A stretch of DNA of 64,000 nucleotides. It comes from Episyrphus balteatus (taxonomy: Eukaryota; Arthropoda; Insecta; Diptera; Syrphidae). The notes beneath the pieces were generated by a model. The model ran no database searches, had not been told where the DNA came from, and saw only the letters and a program-made list of their open reading frames with translations. The DNA is taken from contig NC_079135.1 of NCBI RefSeq assembly GCF_945859705.1, positions 28,197,679-28,261,678 of the forward strand, in the 5' to 3' direction. Below are positions 11,016-21,440 of the stretch, one piece after another (positions within the stretch are counted from its first letter, which is position 1; each line of letters begins with the position of its first letter). A program made the translations under genes and the position numbers.

Positions 11016-14000
11016 ATATAAAAATCATTCACAGTAGTTTGACTTTCAGTTTTGCTTCCAATTCCACCCAACCTATCTATCAACTTTAATTTTTATACTT
11101 CCACTGACCACACGAATTGAAAGCCCCCTATTCTCTGTCTTATTATCTGCTTACCTAATGCAAATCGTTGAACTGTTATCATTAATATGTAACACGCATA
11201 CAATAACAAAGGCAAATCGCACGTGTTCGATTCACAATAATAAAATAAATATAAATCACACACAAATACAAAAAAAAAACAAAATCAAAAATTTATTTAT
11301 ATCATGCAACTTATTTTTGTGAGTGTGTTTGTTTATAGTTTTATTGGGTCGTGTGCTTATTTAAAAAGGAATTACCTATATCAAAGTTTTGTGTAATCTT
11401 TTATTGTTACTGCCACACTAACACTATCACCAGGCTCCACCAACATCACACCGCACCCTTTAGTGTGTCATAAATCTGCGCCAACATAAATCAGTGCAAC
11501 AAACGCTTGCTCGTTTTTGTGTTCTGTGTTAGTTGGCTTGTGCTCGTTATTTTTATTTTTTTTTTTTTTTTTCAACGAACATATCGAGCGAGCGAACGAC
11601 TCTGAAATCATTAATAACAACCAAGAACAGACTTTCTACCAATTAATTTCCCTCATAAAAAAGACATTTCATTTCGAATAAAAAAAAAAATAAAAATGGG
11701 GAAAGAGGGTTGTATACCATCCAACCCAACCCAACCCCATTATCCTTTCCACTCAACATTCAACCAAAGTCAAATTTGATGAAACAAAAAAAAAAAAAAA
11801 AACTAAACACCAAACAGAGCGGCGTGTAACACTTTCAAGTCCTTTGATGAATAAATTTTTTGTAACAAAATTTCATTCATTCAACATTTTTTGTATGTTT
11901 TTCGTAGTCGTCGGCTCAGTGTCATTGTGTTTTTTTCATTTTAGGAACGCGTTTTTGGGGTATAATTTTTTGTTGCCAACAAATTCATTCAATAAGTTGG
12001 AGAAAGAGAGAGAGAGCTTAAAATATCCTTTTTTTCTCGTCCTTCATTGGGGTAGGCTGGGGGTTGAAACAAAAATAAGAAAAAAAAAAAATGAGAAAAA
12101 ATTACCCCCCAAATGAGGGTGTGGTGAGATGGTGAAAATAGAAATCCAAAGGACGAAAAAAAAATGAGCTCTTCTCTAATACCCAGGGTCGATTATGCTA
12201 CCGCTTCATCGCACAAACACATTGGAACAATATTCCGCCCGCAGAAATATTTTCTATTCTTTTGGGATATGTGTGTATTCTTAAAGTCATAGATGAAAAC
12301 GATACGAATCTGTAGGTACGTATGTTTGATAGCAGCAGAAAAACTGCCGCAACCCCTGGAAAACTCATCTAAACGAGAAAATAACGGTTCAGGTTTAGTA
12401 GATTGTGTAGAATTTCAGCTCTAGAGATATTCCTTAGATTTTTCTCTCTCTCTTCTACATCGACATCATAAAAATTATTCGCTTTTATCATTTTGCTTCT
12501 CTATGCAGTAGAAATTCAGATAACAGCTGGGAAGGACGACGACGAATGCGAAGGAGTGTTTTAAGTTGAGTTGAGTTGAGTCGAGTCTTGTGGGGTCTTT
12601 TCTGCTGCGCAGCGCACATATTACAATTCTCGTTTTTTTTTTTTTCTACCATCGTCATTTTCATCGTCCTGATTTTCAGGATGTGAGGACTGCCTGCCAT
12701 TGCCGTCAATTCAACGAATCTATTTCATCGTCATCGTCCTCATCATCGTCATCGCATCCTTCTCGTCGTCGTTCGTCCTGGCCGTTTTGTTGGTAGTCGT
12801 TTTGCGGTGCCAGGAATCGGTTTCAACAGAGCAACAAAACACAACGAATTACGAAAAAAAAATCTCCTTGTTTCGCATTTGTTTGGAATTTCTGTGCTTT
12901 TTGTGTTGAGACGATACGACGACGACTGAGAGCTCGAACGAAGGAATGAGAGTAGTAGAAAAGTAGTAACACAAAGGATTTTTTTCGTCGCTATGTCGTG
13001 GTGGCCGTCATAGTCGCCGTCGTCGTTCTTTCTTGTCGATTTGGTCCTTTTTTTTCGTGGCCCGTTTTTTTTTTTTTTTTTTCTGTTGTTGTGCTGGGGT
13101 TTGGTTGTGTTCTGCACACATAAATGTCACAAGTTGATGGTATGATGTTGATGGTGGCAGCGGCAGTGACAGGCAGCCTTAGTAGTTTGTTGGAAGCTAT
13201 AATACCTACATATATAGGAGAGAGGTGAAGTGTTTTGTGTTTTTTTTTTTTTATTTATTTTTTTTTTTATAAAGTTTGCTTCTGGGGCTTTGCGTGTGCG
13301 AGAAAATGTGGTTATTGTTTCCGTTATACAATGCTGGTGGTCTTTAAATACGTATTTGTTATGTTTTTTTTTTTATTCTTTCTGTTTCTGATGTGTACCG
13401 TTTTAGGGAAGTTAAACCTAATTGAGCAGGAATTCTGGGATTTTTTTTTTGGACTTCATGGTACACTCACGAACATACAAATACACACCTACCACATTCA
13501 TATTGCAGAGGTAGGGTATCGTGGTATCGTATCAAAAACTTTAGCAGATATTGAAGAATTGAAAAAACAAAAAAAAAATAAAAATTCTAGGATTTCAAAC
13601 GAAGGAAAGAAAGGAAAAAAAAGAAAAAAAAATATCAGGGAAATAAATTGAGTAGCTTAATATTAAGGTAGACTGACAGGTAGGTATTAAATGTATACAG
13701 GTAGATTGTGTTGTGTACCTTTTTTCATACATATCAAGAAAAGTTTATAAGAAACTAACAGCTCGGTAGGTATACTTATACCTCTCTTGATCTCTTGAGG
13801 TTTTTCAACTTTTATTAAGGGTTCAATCTTTTTTTTTTATTTTTTTTTTTTTTTATTGTTACTTTTGTTTTGTTGTTTTGGGTGTTTTGATGAAGTTTTT
13901 GGATTAATTTCGGAAAAATTTTCGATAAAGTGGATTATATTTGCCAGATAAACCTTAGCTAGTAGATTGGTGTTTTTTTTTCATAAAAATAACTTAGAAC

Positions 14001-14350
14001 AAAGTTTTACACTTAAAAAGTTTTTTCTTGTTTTTACTTTTCATTTTGATAATTTTTCAAGTAGGTAATAACTTTTTTTTTTATTTTTCTTAAAAGCATT
14101 TAGAAGTAGTTTTTTTTTAACCGCTCAAGTTGATTACTAAATCGTTATTTTTCATGTAATATTGTTTCTCTTATAACAAGAGATTTTGAAGGTCATTTTA
14201 AGTTTATTGCTGGAGAAGATAAAATTGTTTCTGGCGAATGAAATTTCTTTTTTCAATTTCAGCAACAGTACCAGCGATACGGAGAATCATTGAAGAATTT
14301 CTATTCGAAATAAGGAGTGATTTAAAATTCTAGTGCAAAAGAATAAATTA
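11016..14350. other. Stretch without a recognisable gene; GC-richer around 12.5-13.2 kb
   Basis: Contains many A/T homopolymers, a short AACCC repeat at about 11721-11738, a GA run near 12004-12015, and CGT/CAT-rich simple sequence at about 12640-12780 and 12990-13030. The longest frames (12749-13117 minus, 13235-13651 plus) are Arg/Lys/Ser- or Phe/Lys-rich by-products of these tracts with no domain. A first-exon or enhancer role for the GC-richer part cannot be shown. Confidence 0.55.
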
Positions 14351-14352
14351 AT

Positions 14353-14392
14353 AATGTTACTAATGTGTTTTTGGCCTAAAACACATTAGTAA
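14353..14392. repeat. Hairpin-forming short inverted repeat
   Basis: ttactaatgtgtttt is followed after a few bases by its complement aaaacacattagtaa, giving a ~15-bp perfect stem with a short loop. No T-run or other transcription signal makes its role clear. Confidence 0.7.
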
Positions 14393-14823
14393 ATTACCAA
14401 AAAAACTGGAAAATTTTAACTTAATAAATCTTGTGGCCAAAATTCCAATTTCAAAATATGTTTAAAAGAAGTGTTTGAAAGAAAAGCTTCAAATGCCGCC
14501 GAAACACCAGCAAACGTAGAATACTAAATGTCAAGTTCGTCAAGGGCCTAAATAATTTTTTTTTTGTGCGACGTTGTACCAATTTTACTCTTTCGTTTAT
14601 CAATTGCTTGGTCAAATTTGGAGGAAACAGTCGTTTTTAAGAACTAGAATAAGGCTAAACAATATTGTAATAAGATATTTAAATGCACCAAAATGGAAAA
14701 ATACTGTGAGAAAGACAAATTACATTTATTTTTCGGTGTACGACGTAGATTTTCAACAAAACCCAAAAAATCTCCACAAAATTTTTTTTTTGTGCATCTT
14801 CCTCAAAAAGAATGTTTGTGTGT

Positions 14824-15534
14824 TAGGATAGGGCTACAAAATTTTTTTTTTGATTTTGTACTCCAAAAAATCGAGAATATACACACTAAATATGAGCTCT
14901 TTATATGAATGGGAAGGTTCTCCGCTTCGCAATTTTCCATTTTTAGGTAGGTACATCAAGCTTATACTAAAAAAAATAATTTTTTTATAAATCGCCTTTT
15001 TAGCAAATTTGTTTCTTCTTCTAGAAAATTGAACGGTCTACAAAAAACACTTATTATTTGAGATTTTTGAGGTCCAAAAATCGAGAAAATCTTTAAAAAA
15101 TCGTTTTTTGTTCTTAATTTTGTAACAAATTGAAAAATTATAAAAATCAAACGCGCAAGACATATTCTTGTAGGAAATAGATTGTTCAACAAAAAAGGTC
15201 TTAATAACTTTTTTTTTCATTAAACTAACCATTCTAAAGATATTCGAGGTCAAATTTAAAAAAAATTATAAAAACATTTTTTACTTTTCAAAATTTTCTT
15301 ATTTACTGATAATAATGAATATATTATCAAGTTAGCAAGATGTATTCTTATAGGGTCTTAAACGTTCTACAAAGAAGTCTTTGGCATCAAATTAATTGCT
15401 TTAACCGTTTAGAAGATATTCGTATACCTAAAGAGCTCATAATTGGTGTGTATATTCTAGAGGTGTCTAGCAATCGATTTTTTGGAGTACAAATTCAAAA
15501 AAAAAAAGAATTTCGATTTTTTTGGCCCACCCTA
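14824..15534. mobile_element. Deleted copy of the 1342-bp hAT-like foldback element
   Basis: The left ~600 bp align with the left arm of the element at 9323 (same TACTCC, ATATACACAC, ATATGAGCTCTTTATAT and subrepeat blocks). The alignment then jumps at about 15426 to the outer ~105 bp of the right arm, ending CCACCCTA at 15534, so the spacer and most of the right arm are missing. Many substitutions make it older than the 9.3 kb copy. The flanks TTGTGTGT and TTGGGTAT agree at 6 of 8 bases, consistent with a decayed 8-bp duplication. Short frames within it are not genes. Confidence 0.8.
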
Positions 15535-15588
15535 TTGGGTATTGCAAATTTAGATTGTAAGTTTTTTTTAATAAGCCTTTGCCAATTC

Positions 15589-15650
15589 ATGAAATAAAAA
15601 ATGACAGTTCCTCTGCAATCAAGGTCAAACAACGGTTTGAAAGGAGTACA
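15589..15650. repeat. Interspersed repeat C, copy 1
   Basis: A ~60-bp block (catgaaataaaaa, tgacagt, cctct, caaggtcaaa, then ggagta) recurs at 58942-59002 in the same orientation at roughly three-quarters identity by eye. No termini or coding potential were recognised. Confidence 0.55.
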
Positions 15651-17617
15651 ACAAATTTTTAACAAAACATTTTTGGGGAACAATTTTTTAAATTATATCT
15701 TCAAATGTAAATGTCATTTGTGTACTTATAATATCTAATAGTTGAATAGTTTTTTTCTGCTGACAAGTGTTTTTTTTTTTGTTCCACACTCAGTTTGACA
15801 CTTCCCCCACTTTGCATAGGTTTTAATGGTAACAAACGTAATGGTGGTAACCAATTTTGTATAAACGGTCACTAGGGCGTATGTGTAACATTTTTTTTAA
15901 CCATCTTCTGCTGTAAACTTTAATAAACAATTTTTGGATCATCAACATTTTGCTGTGGTCGGGGGAATTTTTACACACATAGTATTATAAAGTGTTGATC
16001 TTTGTGAACTGTGATAAAGAGAAAATGGCTCAAGACGGTTCCCTGGTGCACACCAACTTTGATTGAGAGGTCTACGGGACATTTTACCTTCTTTTTTTCT
16101 TACTCGTTACATACTATCTATGATCATCCGCACGTAGATTTTCAGAACCTTTCCTTGTGTATGGGTGGATCAACCGCTCACGTTAGAACTATAGCTCTGG
16201 ATAAATAAGTACAAACAGTTAGACAGAAATGCAGAACCAAAATCTTACGTATTTTTATTGTGAAGAAAATCAGTTATGAATAAAATTCAGAGAATTATTC
16301 TTCGAGCGTTTTTGGAATAAAAAAAAAATAAATAACATAAAATTGAATATATTTTTGAAAAATCAATTATTAATTTTTGAATAACAGTAAAAAAAAAATA
16401 TAACTCCAAATAAAAATATATCGTATTTTTATTACATTAAACCGTCATAAATTTCCAGCAATAATCTGTGTTTCAATTTTTCAATGTAAATACTCCACTG
16501 TTCAGTGGGGGTGTGCCGTGGTCGTTGTTGTTGTTTTTGAATGGGAGTGGGTTTTTGGTGTGGAGGCTTTTGGTTAAAAATGCAAAGTTATTCATTCAAC
16601 CTGCGAAAGGGTTGGAATTTAATTTTCATTTAAAATTGGGCAAAAGCGAAAATTCACCATACTACACACGTATGTAGTAGTTGTTGGTTTCATATTTCTC
16701 CCCCATCACATAAAAAATAAAAAAAAAAACACATAAAGGTTTGAGGATGTTATTATGGTTTTAAAAGGTTCTTTGGCGCCTTGCCGCCGCCGCCACCGAC
16801 GATAGAGCAAAGGGTTGATTTCGAGTGAAAATTTTTATTTTATTCAGATTATGTTTGTTGTTTATTTTTTGTTTGTGTTTGTTTATTTTTTTTTTAGGTA
16901 TTTTGCGTGCGAAGTAATTATATTAAATTGTTTGTACTCGTACTTATATAGTAGTTTTTCGTAGAAATATTGTGTTCCCTACAAGACCAAAGGAGATTTT
17001 TTTTATGTGTGTGTGTGTTTTTTTGTTTTTTTTCAATGTGTGGTCTCACTTCTGAATAAAATCCACAAAGTTGATATTTCTGATTGGGGCTATTAATTGA
17101 ATAGCTTTAGACAAACTTTTGGGATGTATGATAGTTTTCATTGTCATGCAAAGATAATTATACTATTATATTGAAGCTATTTGTTTGGTTATTAATATTA
17201 AGGGTTGTTTTGCTGCTACTAAGAACTTGTATAACCCCTCACAGATAGGTAATATTGTGCGTGTAAATAGACTTTTAAATATTAAACGATTAAAACCTTA
17301 TATCGTGTATCGATTGCTCTAATTCAACCGAATATCTGTTTAGAGTTGCGTTTGTACAAACAAAGGGTGGATTGATGTTTGTATTTCAATAGAATAGACC
17401 ATTTCATAAGAATTTAAATGTCAAAGTATTATGTTTCTATACATCGTTGACTATTTTTAGATCAATAAATTATTTAATTAAAACAATTCTGCGCTTCGTT
17501 TAATTTTTATGACACTGAATCCCCCTCCGACTGGGACCTTGAGTCAATGGTTTCTGCCATCATTTTCATTCATGTATTAGCTGGTTTCAGTCCAATTCAT
17601 TACAAACAGCTTGTTGT

Positions 17618-17663
17618 GGACAACTCATCACAGAACAACTCATCACACCGGACAAGTCATCAT
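17618..17663. repeat. Three iterated ACAACTCATCAC motifs
   Basis: ACAACTCATCAC occurs twice and ACAAGTCATCA once within 46 bp, spaced 15-17 bp apart. Short-motif iteration resembles the larger blocks at 5.9, 27.7 and 40.1 kb, but no inverted partner is seen. Confidence 0.6.
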
Positions 17664-17978
17664 GTTTTTTTTTTTTTAATTGAGTCTGGAAAAAGGCTGA
17701 TTGATTTCAATTTATGTAAGTAAAACTCACAAAAACTAATTTTAATTTTTGGGATTGAAAAATTGAATTTTGGTCAACTTTCAACTACAACAACTCTATT
17801 GTATTTGTAAGCAATTCCGTTTGTTATAAAAACTTTCCTACCAATTAAGGATATGTCGATATTGGAATATTGAGGGAGAATGAGACAAAAAAAAAAAGGA
17901 AAATGCGTATGCAATCAGAATAAAAAAAAAAACAATATTCGCTGTTTTATTGTTGATATTTGTCGTCCTTGTTCACGT

Positions 17979-17997
17979 TAATAATAATAATAATAAT
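17979..17997. repeat. (TAA)n microsatellite
   Basis: Six TAA units. Confidence 0.85.
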
Positions 17998-19527
17998 TGT
18001 TGTCGCTCGTCCTGCCAGACCAAAGGGATGAGAAGATTTTTGTCCAACAATCTCCTCCTTCTCACTTCACCTTCTTTCTGGGTATATAAATGTTAATCTA
18101 CAACAGTTAAGGGATTAAAATAAATTCCAGTTTAAGTGAGAGATTTTATTGGATATTGGTATAGCAGTTAAAAAAAAAAATATTAAAAATTAAACAACAA
18201 CAAAAATGCAAACACACACGGCAACAAAATATTAAGTCACCTCCCTATTTTTTTTTTTCGAATGAAACAATTAATTAAGAGTAACGAGATTAAAGTTTGA
18301 AAAAATAATTACATTGTTGGCGTTTTTTTTTTTGCTTTTGCTTTTGATTTTTTCTTTTTTTTAATTTGAGAATAATCAGCAGGTCATCACTATGTTGTTG
18401 TGCGACATACACAATCAGGAAATATAATTAATAATTAATTGATTGATCAGCGTAGCAGCAAAAGGGATAGAGAAAATGGCAAAGGGCTGCTGATTGACTA
18501 CAACAACAAAGCTGGTGGGTGATTGTTATTATTTTTGAAATAGGCAATTTGCCTGAACCGTTAACAAATGTTTCCAATCCTTGAAATGGTTGACATGGGG
18601 TTGAAGAACGTTTGAACTTTATGTCGTTGTTGTCGTTCGTTGTCAACGTCGTCCTCGTTGTCCTCGTGAAATGTCAACATTGAGAATAATAATTGACTTT
18701 GGCCAATTTGAAGCCCTTTTACAGTCGATTACTTATAGAAGTTGTGTAAACCATTTAAATTCATCATCAGAAGGATGAAAGAAGAGTTTTTTTTTATTTT
18801 CTTGAAAGCATTTCAAGGGATTCCTTTCGTCGTAGTCGTCGGTTTTTTTTTTTCTTTTTATTCCCAGAGAAAAAAAAACCTGAATAATACACAAAGGTAA
18901 CACAGAACAACAAGGAATACACAAGAGAGAAAAAAAAAGGAATCATTATTAGTCCAACGCACTCTAACGAATTTTTGGGTTTCGATTTCGAGTTTTACAA
19001 TACCTTTTTGGCTTCAGACAGGCTTCATTGATTTACGTTCTGGTTCTGGAGTGCACTTCTCTATACACACATTTATATAGTAGGTACTCCAACTCTAAAG
19101 GTTAACAGAAAAAAAAAAGCAAAACGGAAGTTGTTGATCATTTAAGTGGAAAATTTATGTCGAAAATTGGAATTGGCTGATGGTAGTTTTGTTTGTGGTT
19201 CGTTCGGTTCGGTTTTGTGGATGGTAATGCCAGCAGGAGTGTATGTTCCTTCTGGACAGTAGTAGCAACCAGTAATGAAGAAATAAATTGATTGTGGTTT
19301 GAGAGATCAGTAGACCGAATTATATAAAAATTCACTGCCGCCAACAATAATAATAACGTGTCGCGTCGCACTGGTGAGAATTTTAGATAGGTTTGAAAGT
19401 CAAATGAAATTACCGAATTGTAATGAAAGGTTTTCAAGGGTAGAACTTAGGTTGTGTAATAATGGAATTGTAATATTTAAGCGGAAATGACAGGAAGTTA
19501 AAACTCTATAGGTACGCTAATGACATA

Positions 19528-20604
19528 CAGGGTGTCCCATAAGTAATGGATCAAACGAAATATGCTGATAGGCCAACTTTAGGGCTCTCAGAATTTGGTA
19601 ACTTGTTCATCCCAAATCCTTACGGTTTTCGATTTAATGCAGTTTTTGTGAAATTTCGAAAAATCCCGACTTGGCAACAGTATTTTGATTCCTCCGCTCA
19701 TAATTGATTTTTGTTTTTTACAATTCTTTCACTAAAACATTGAGTAATAATAAGAAATAATTAATTAATCAAAATATTTTTTATTTCATACGCCATTTTG
19801 CTGCAAATTAATTAACAGTTCCATGTTTTATAAAAACTCAATTTCTTTCTTTTATTTCAGAGCAACACCCTGAAAAAAATTTGTATGGTGTGGCACTGGT
19901 TTATTATTTTGAAAACTTGTCGTGTTATTGCAGTTTTCAAAAATGTATAAAAGTTTCCAAAGTTGAAGATAGAACTGAAGATATTACAATTTAAAAGCAA
20001 CAAAACAGGGCTTTTCAGAGAAAAATAACTAAGAAAAATAAACACATTTTCTCGACTGTTGTTTGTTTATTTCTTTTTGAAAAAAAGCCTCGATTTTTGT
20101 TTGTTATTTTGCTCTGAAAACGTCTGTTTTTTTGCATTCAAATTAAAATATCTTTCGTTCTAATTTCAACTTTGGAAATTTTTATACATTTTTGAAAACT
20201 GCAATAACACAGCAAGTTTTAAAAATAATAAACCAGTGCCACACCATACACATTTTTTTCAGGGTGTTGCTCTGAAATAAAAGAAAGAAATTGAGTTTTT
20301 ATAAAACATGGAACTGTTCATTAATTTGCAGCAAAATGGCATATGAAATAAAAAATATTTTGATTAGTTAATTATTTCTTATTATTAGGCAATGTTTTAG
20401 TGAAAGAATTGTATAAAACAAAAATCAATTATGAGCGGAGGAAGCAAAATACTGTTGCCAAGTCGGGATTTTTCGAAATTTCACAAAAACTGCATTAAAT
20501 CGAAAACCGTAAGGATTTGGGATGAACAAGTTACCAAATTCTGAGAGTCCTAAAGTTGGCCTATCAGCATATTTTGTTTGATCCATTACTTTTGGGACAC
20601 CCTG
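19528..20604. mobile_element. 1077-bp palindromic Tc1/mariner-like foldback element, copy 1
   Basis: The left arm 19528-20029 and right arm 20103-20604 are inverted copies (502 bp each) around a 73-bp spacer. Termini are CAGGGTGTCCCA and its complement, each flanked by TA (19526-19527, 20605-20606), so TA is the likely target duplication, as in Tc1/mariner elements. There is no transposase; the short frame at 19857-20045 is a by-product. The arms differ at scattered positions, for example ttaattaacag against tgttcattaatt. A second copy of identical length lies at 62480-63556 with its spacer reversed. If transcribed, the arms would form a ~500-bp double-stranded RNA hairpin. Confidence 0.88.
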
Positions 20605-20745
20605 TATATAGGAGTGTTGGAGAATTCAGAATATCAGTGTGACCATTTCTTTTACAACTTAAGGTTGCAGGGAGTTACTTTTTGTGTAAAAATTATTAAA
20701 ACAATCAGTGGACTCTTGAGGTATTCTAACTGATAACTATTTCAC

Positions 20746-21440
20746 ATGAATTGCAATATAGAGGAAGCATACAAAGAATTTAAAACGCTTCAGTCAACGA
20801 AAGGTCCGAAATACGATTGGGTTACGGCAGAAATTTTCAGAATCTTCCATTCTGAAATAAAACTATACTCCAACCCAATAGAAAGTTGTAATATAAATTT
20901 GGGAAACCAAATATCCAAAGTTCATTTCTTCAACGTTCAAAAAAGGTCTGATACCTATTTGAACACTGGTTGTGAATAATAAGCAATTTATCAAGTACGC
21001 AGACTCAACCAATGTCATTGAAAAAGCTCTCGAAGAAAACAAAATTTGTTCAGCGGTCTTAATATATCGCTGGTCGAGAATTAAAAGGTTGTATGTTTTA
21101 TGGAAATTCGTGCAGACACAACCCAAAAAGATATATGCCAAAAAGACTCGGAATTCAAATTATGATATACATTTTTTAGATTAAATCTGTGGAACAGATA
21201 TGTTTTGCGGGTCATACACGGGAACAAGTTTTAAACGGAGTTCGAAGAAATAATAATAAAGGTACCTCAAGGTTGTGTTTTAGGCCCAATGTTGTTTATT
21301 TTTTATTTTTAGGCAGTATATTTCAATTTTTTTGCATCGGGCAAAAGAACTAACGAATCAAGTCATAAATTGTAAAATGGTCTAAATAAGTTTAATGAAT
21401 GGACTAGAGCTTGGCTGGAAATACGGTCATTTATTTCAGT
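20746..21440 (+). pseudogene. Non-LTR retrotransposon reverse transcriptase relic
   Basis: Fragments of an RT domain appear in the expected order on the plus strand but in changing frames and interrupted by stops. A finger-like segment TKGPKYDWVTAEI is near 20797. A segment LEENKICSAVLIYRWSRI at about 21029-21085 occupies the place of the family's vyxDxSKAFD motif, with the catalytic Asp replaced. VPQGCVLGPMLF at about 21262-21297 is the clearest match, followed by a stop. NKFNEWTRAWLE at about 21386-21421 fits the downstream palm/thumb region. The matches to Jockey/I/RTE-like RTs are by eye, so the clade is not assigned. It is dead. Confidence 0.72.

Larger units (their letters stand above)
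15661..19525. other. AT-rich stretch without a recognisable gene
   Basis: Holds A/T tracts, a GT run near 17006-17020, a short iterated block at 17618-17663 and a (TAA)n run at 17979-17997. Open frames such as 16011-16208, 18428-18646 and 19138-19437 carry no recognisable domain. Confidence 0.6.

Noticed and set aside
11721..11738. AACCC repeats as an interstitial telomere-like tract
   Set aside because: Only three to four units; not the insect TTAGG repeat and not distinguishable from simple sequence.
12749..13651. 122- and 138-residue frames (12749-13117 minus, 13235-13651 plus)
   Set aside because: They are compositional by-products of CGT simple sequence and T/A-runs, with no recognisable domain.
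20702..20735. Minus-strand RIPQES as another RT box
   Set aside because: The invariant Gly is missing and nothing like LGPLLF follows.
20972..21184. IKYADSTN as a possible RT catalytic YADD box
   Set aside because: It lies before the VPQG motif, while the real YADD box lies after it, so it is not the catalytic site.
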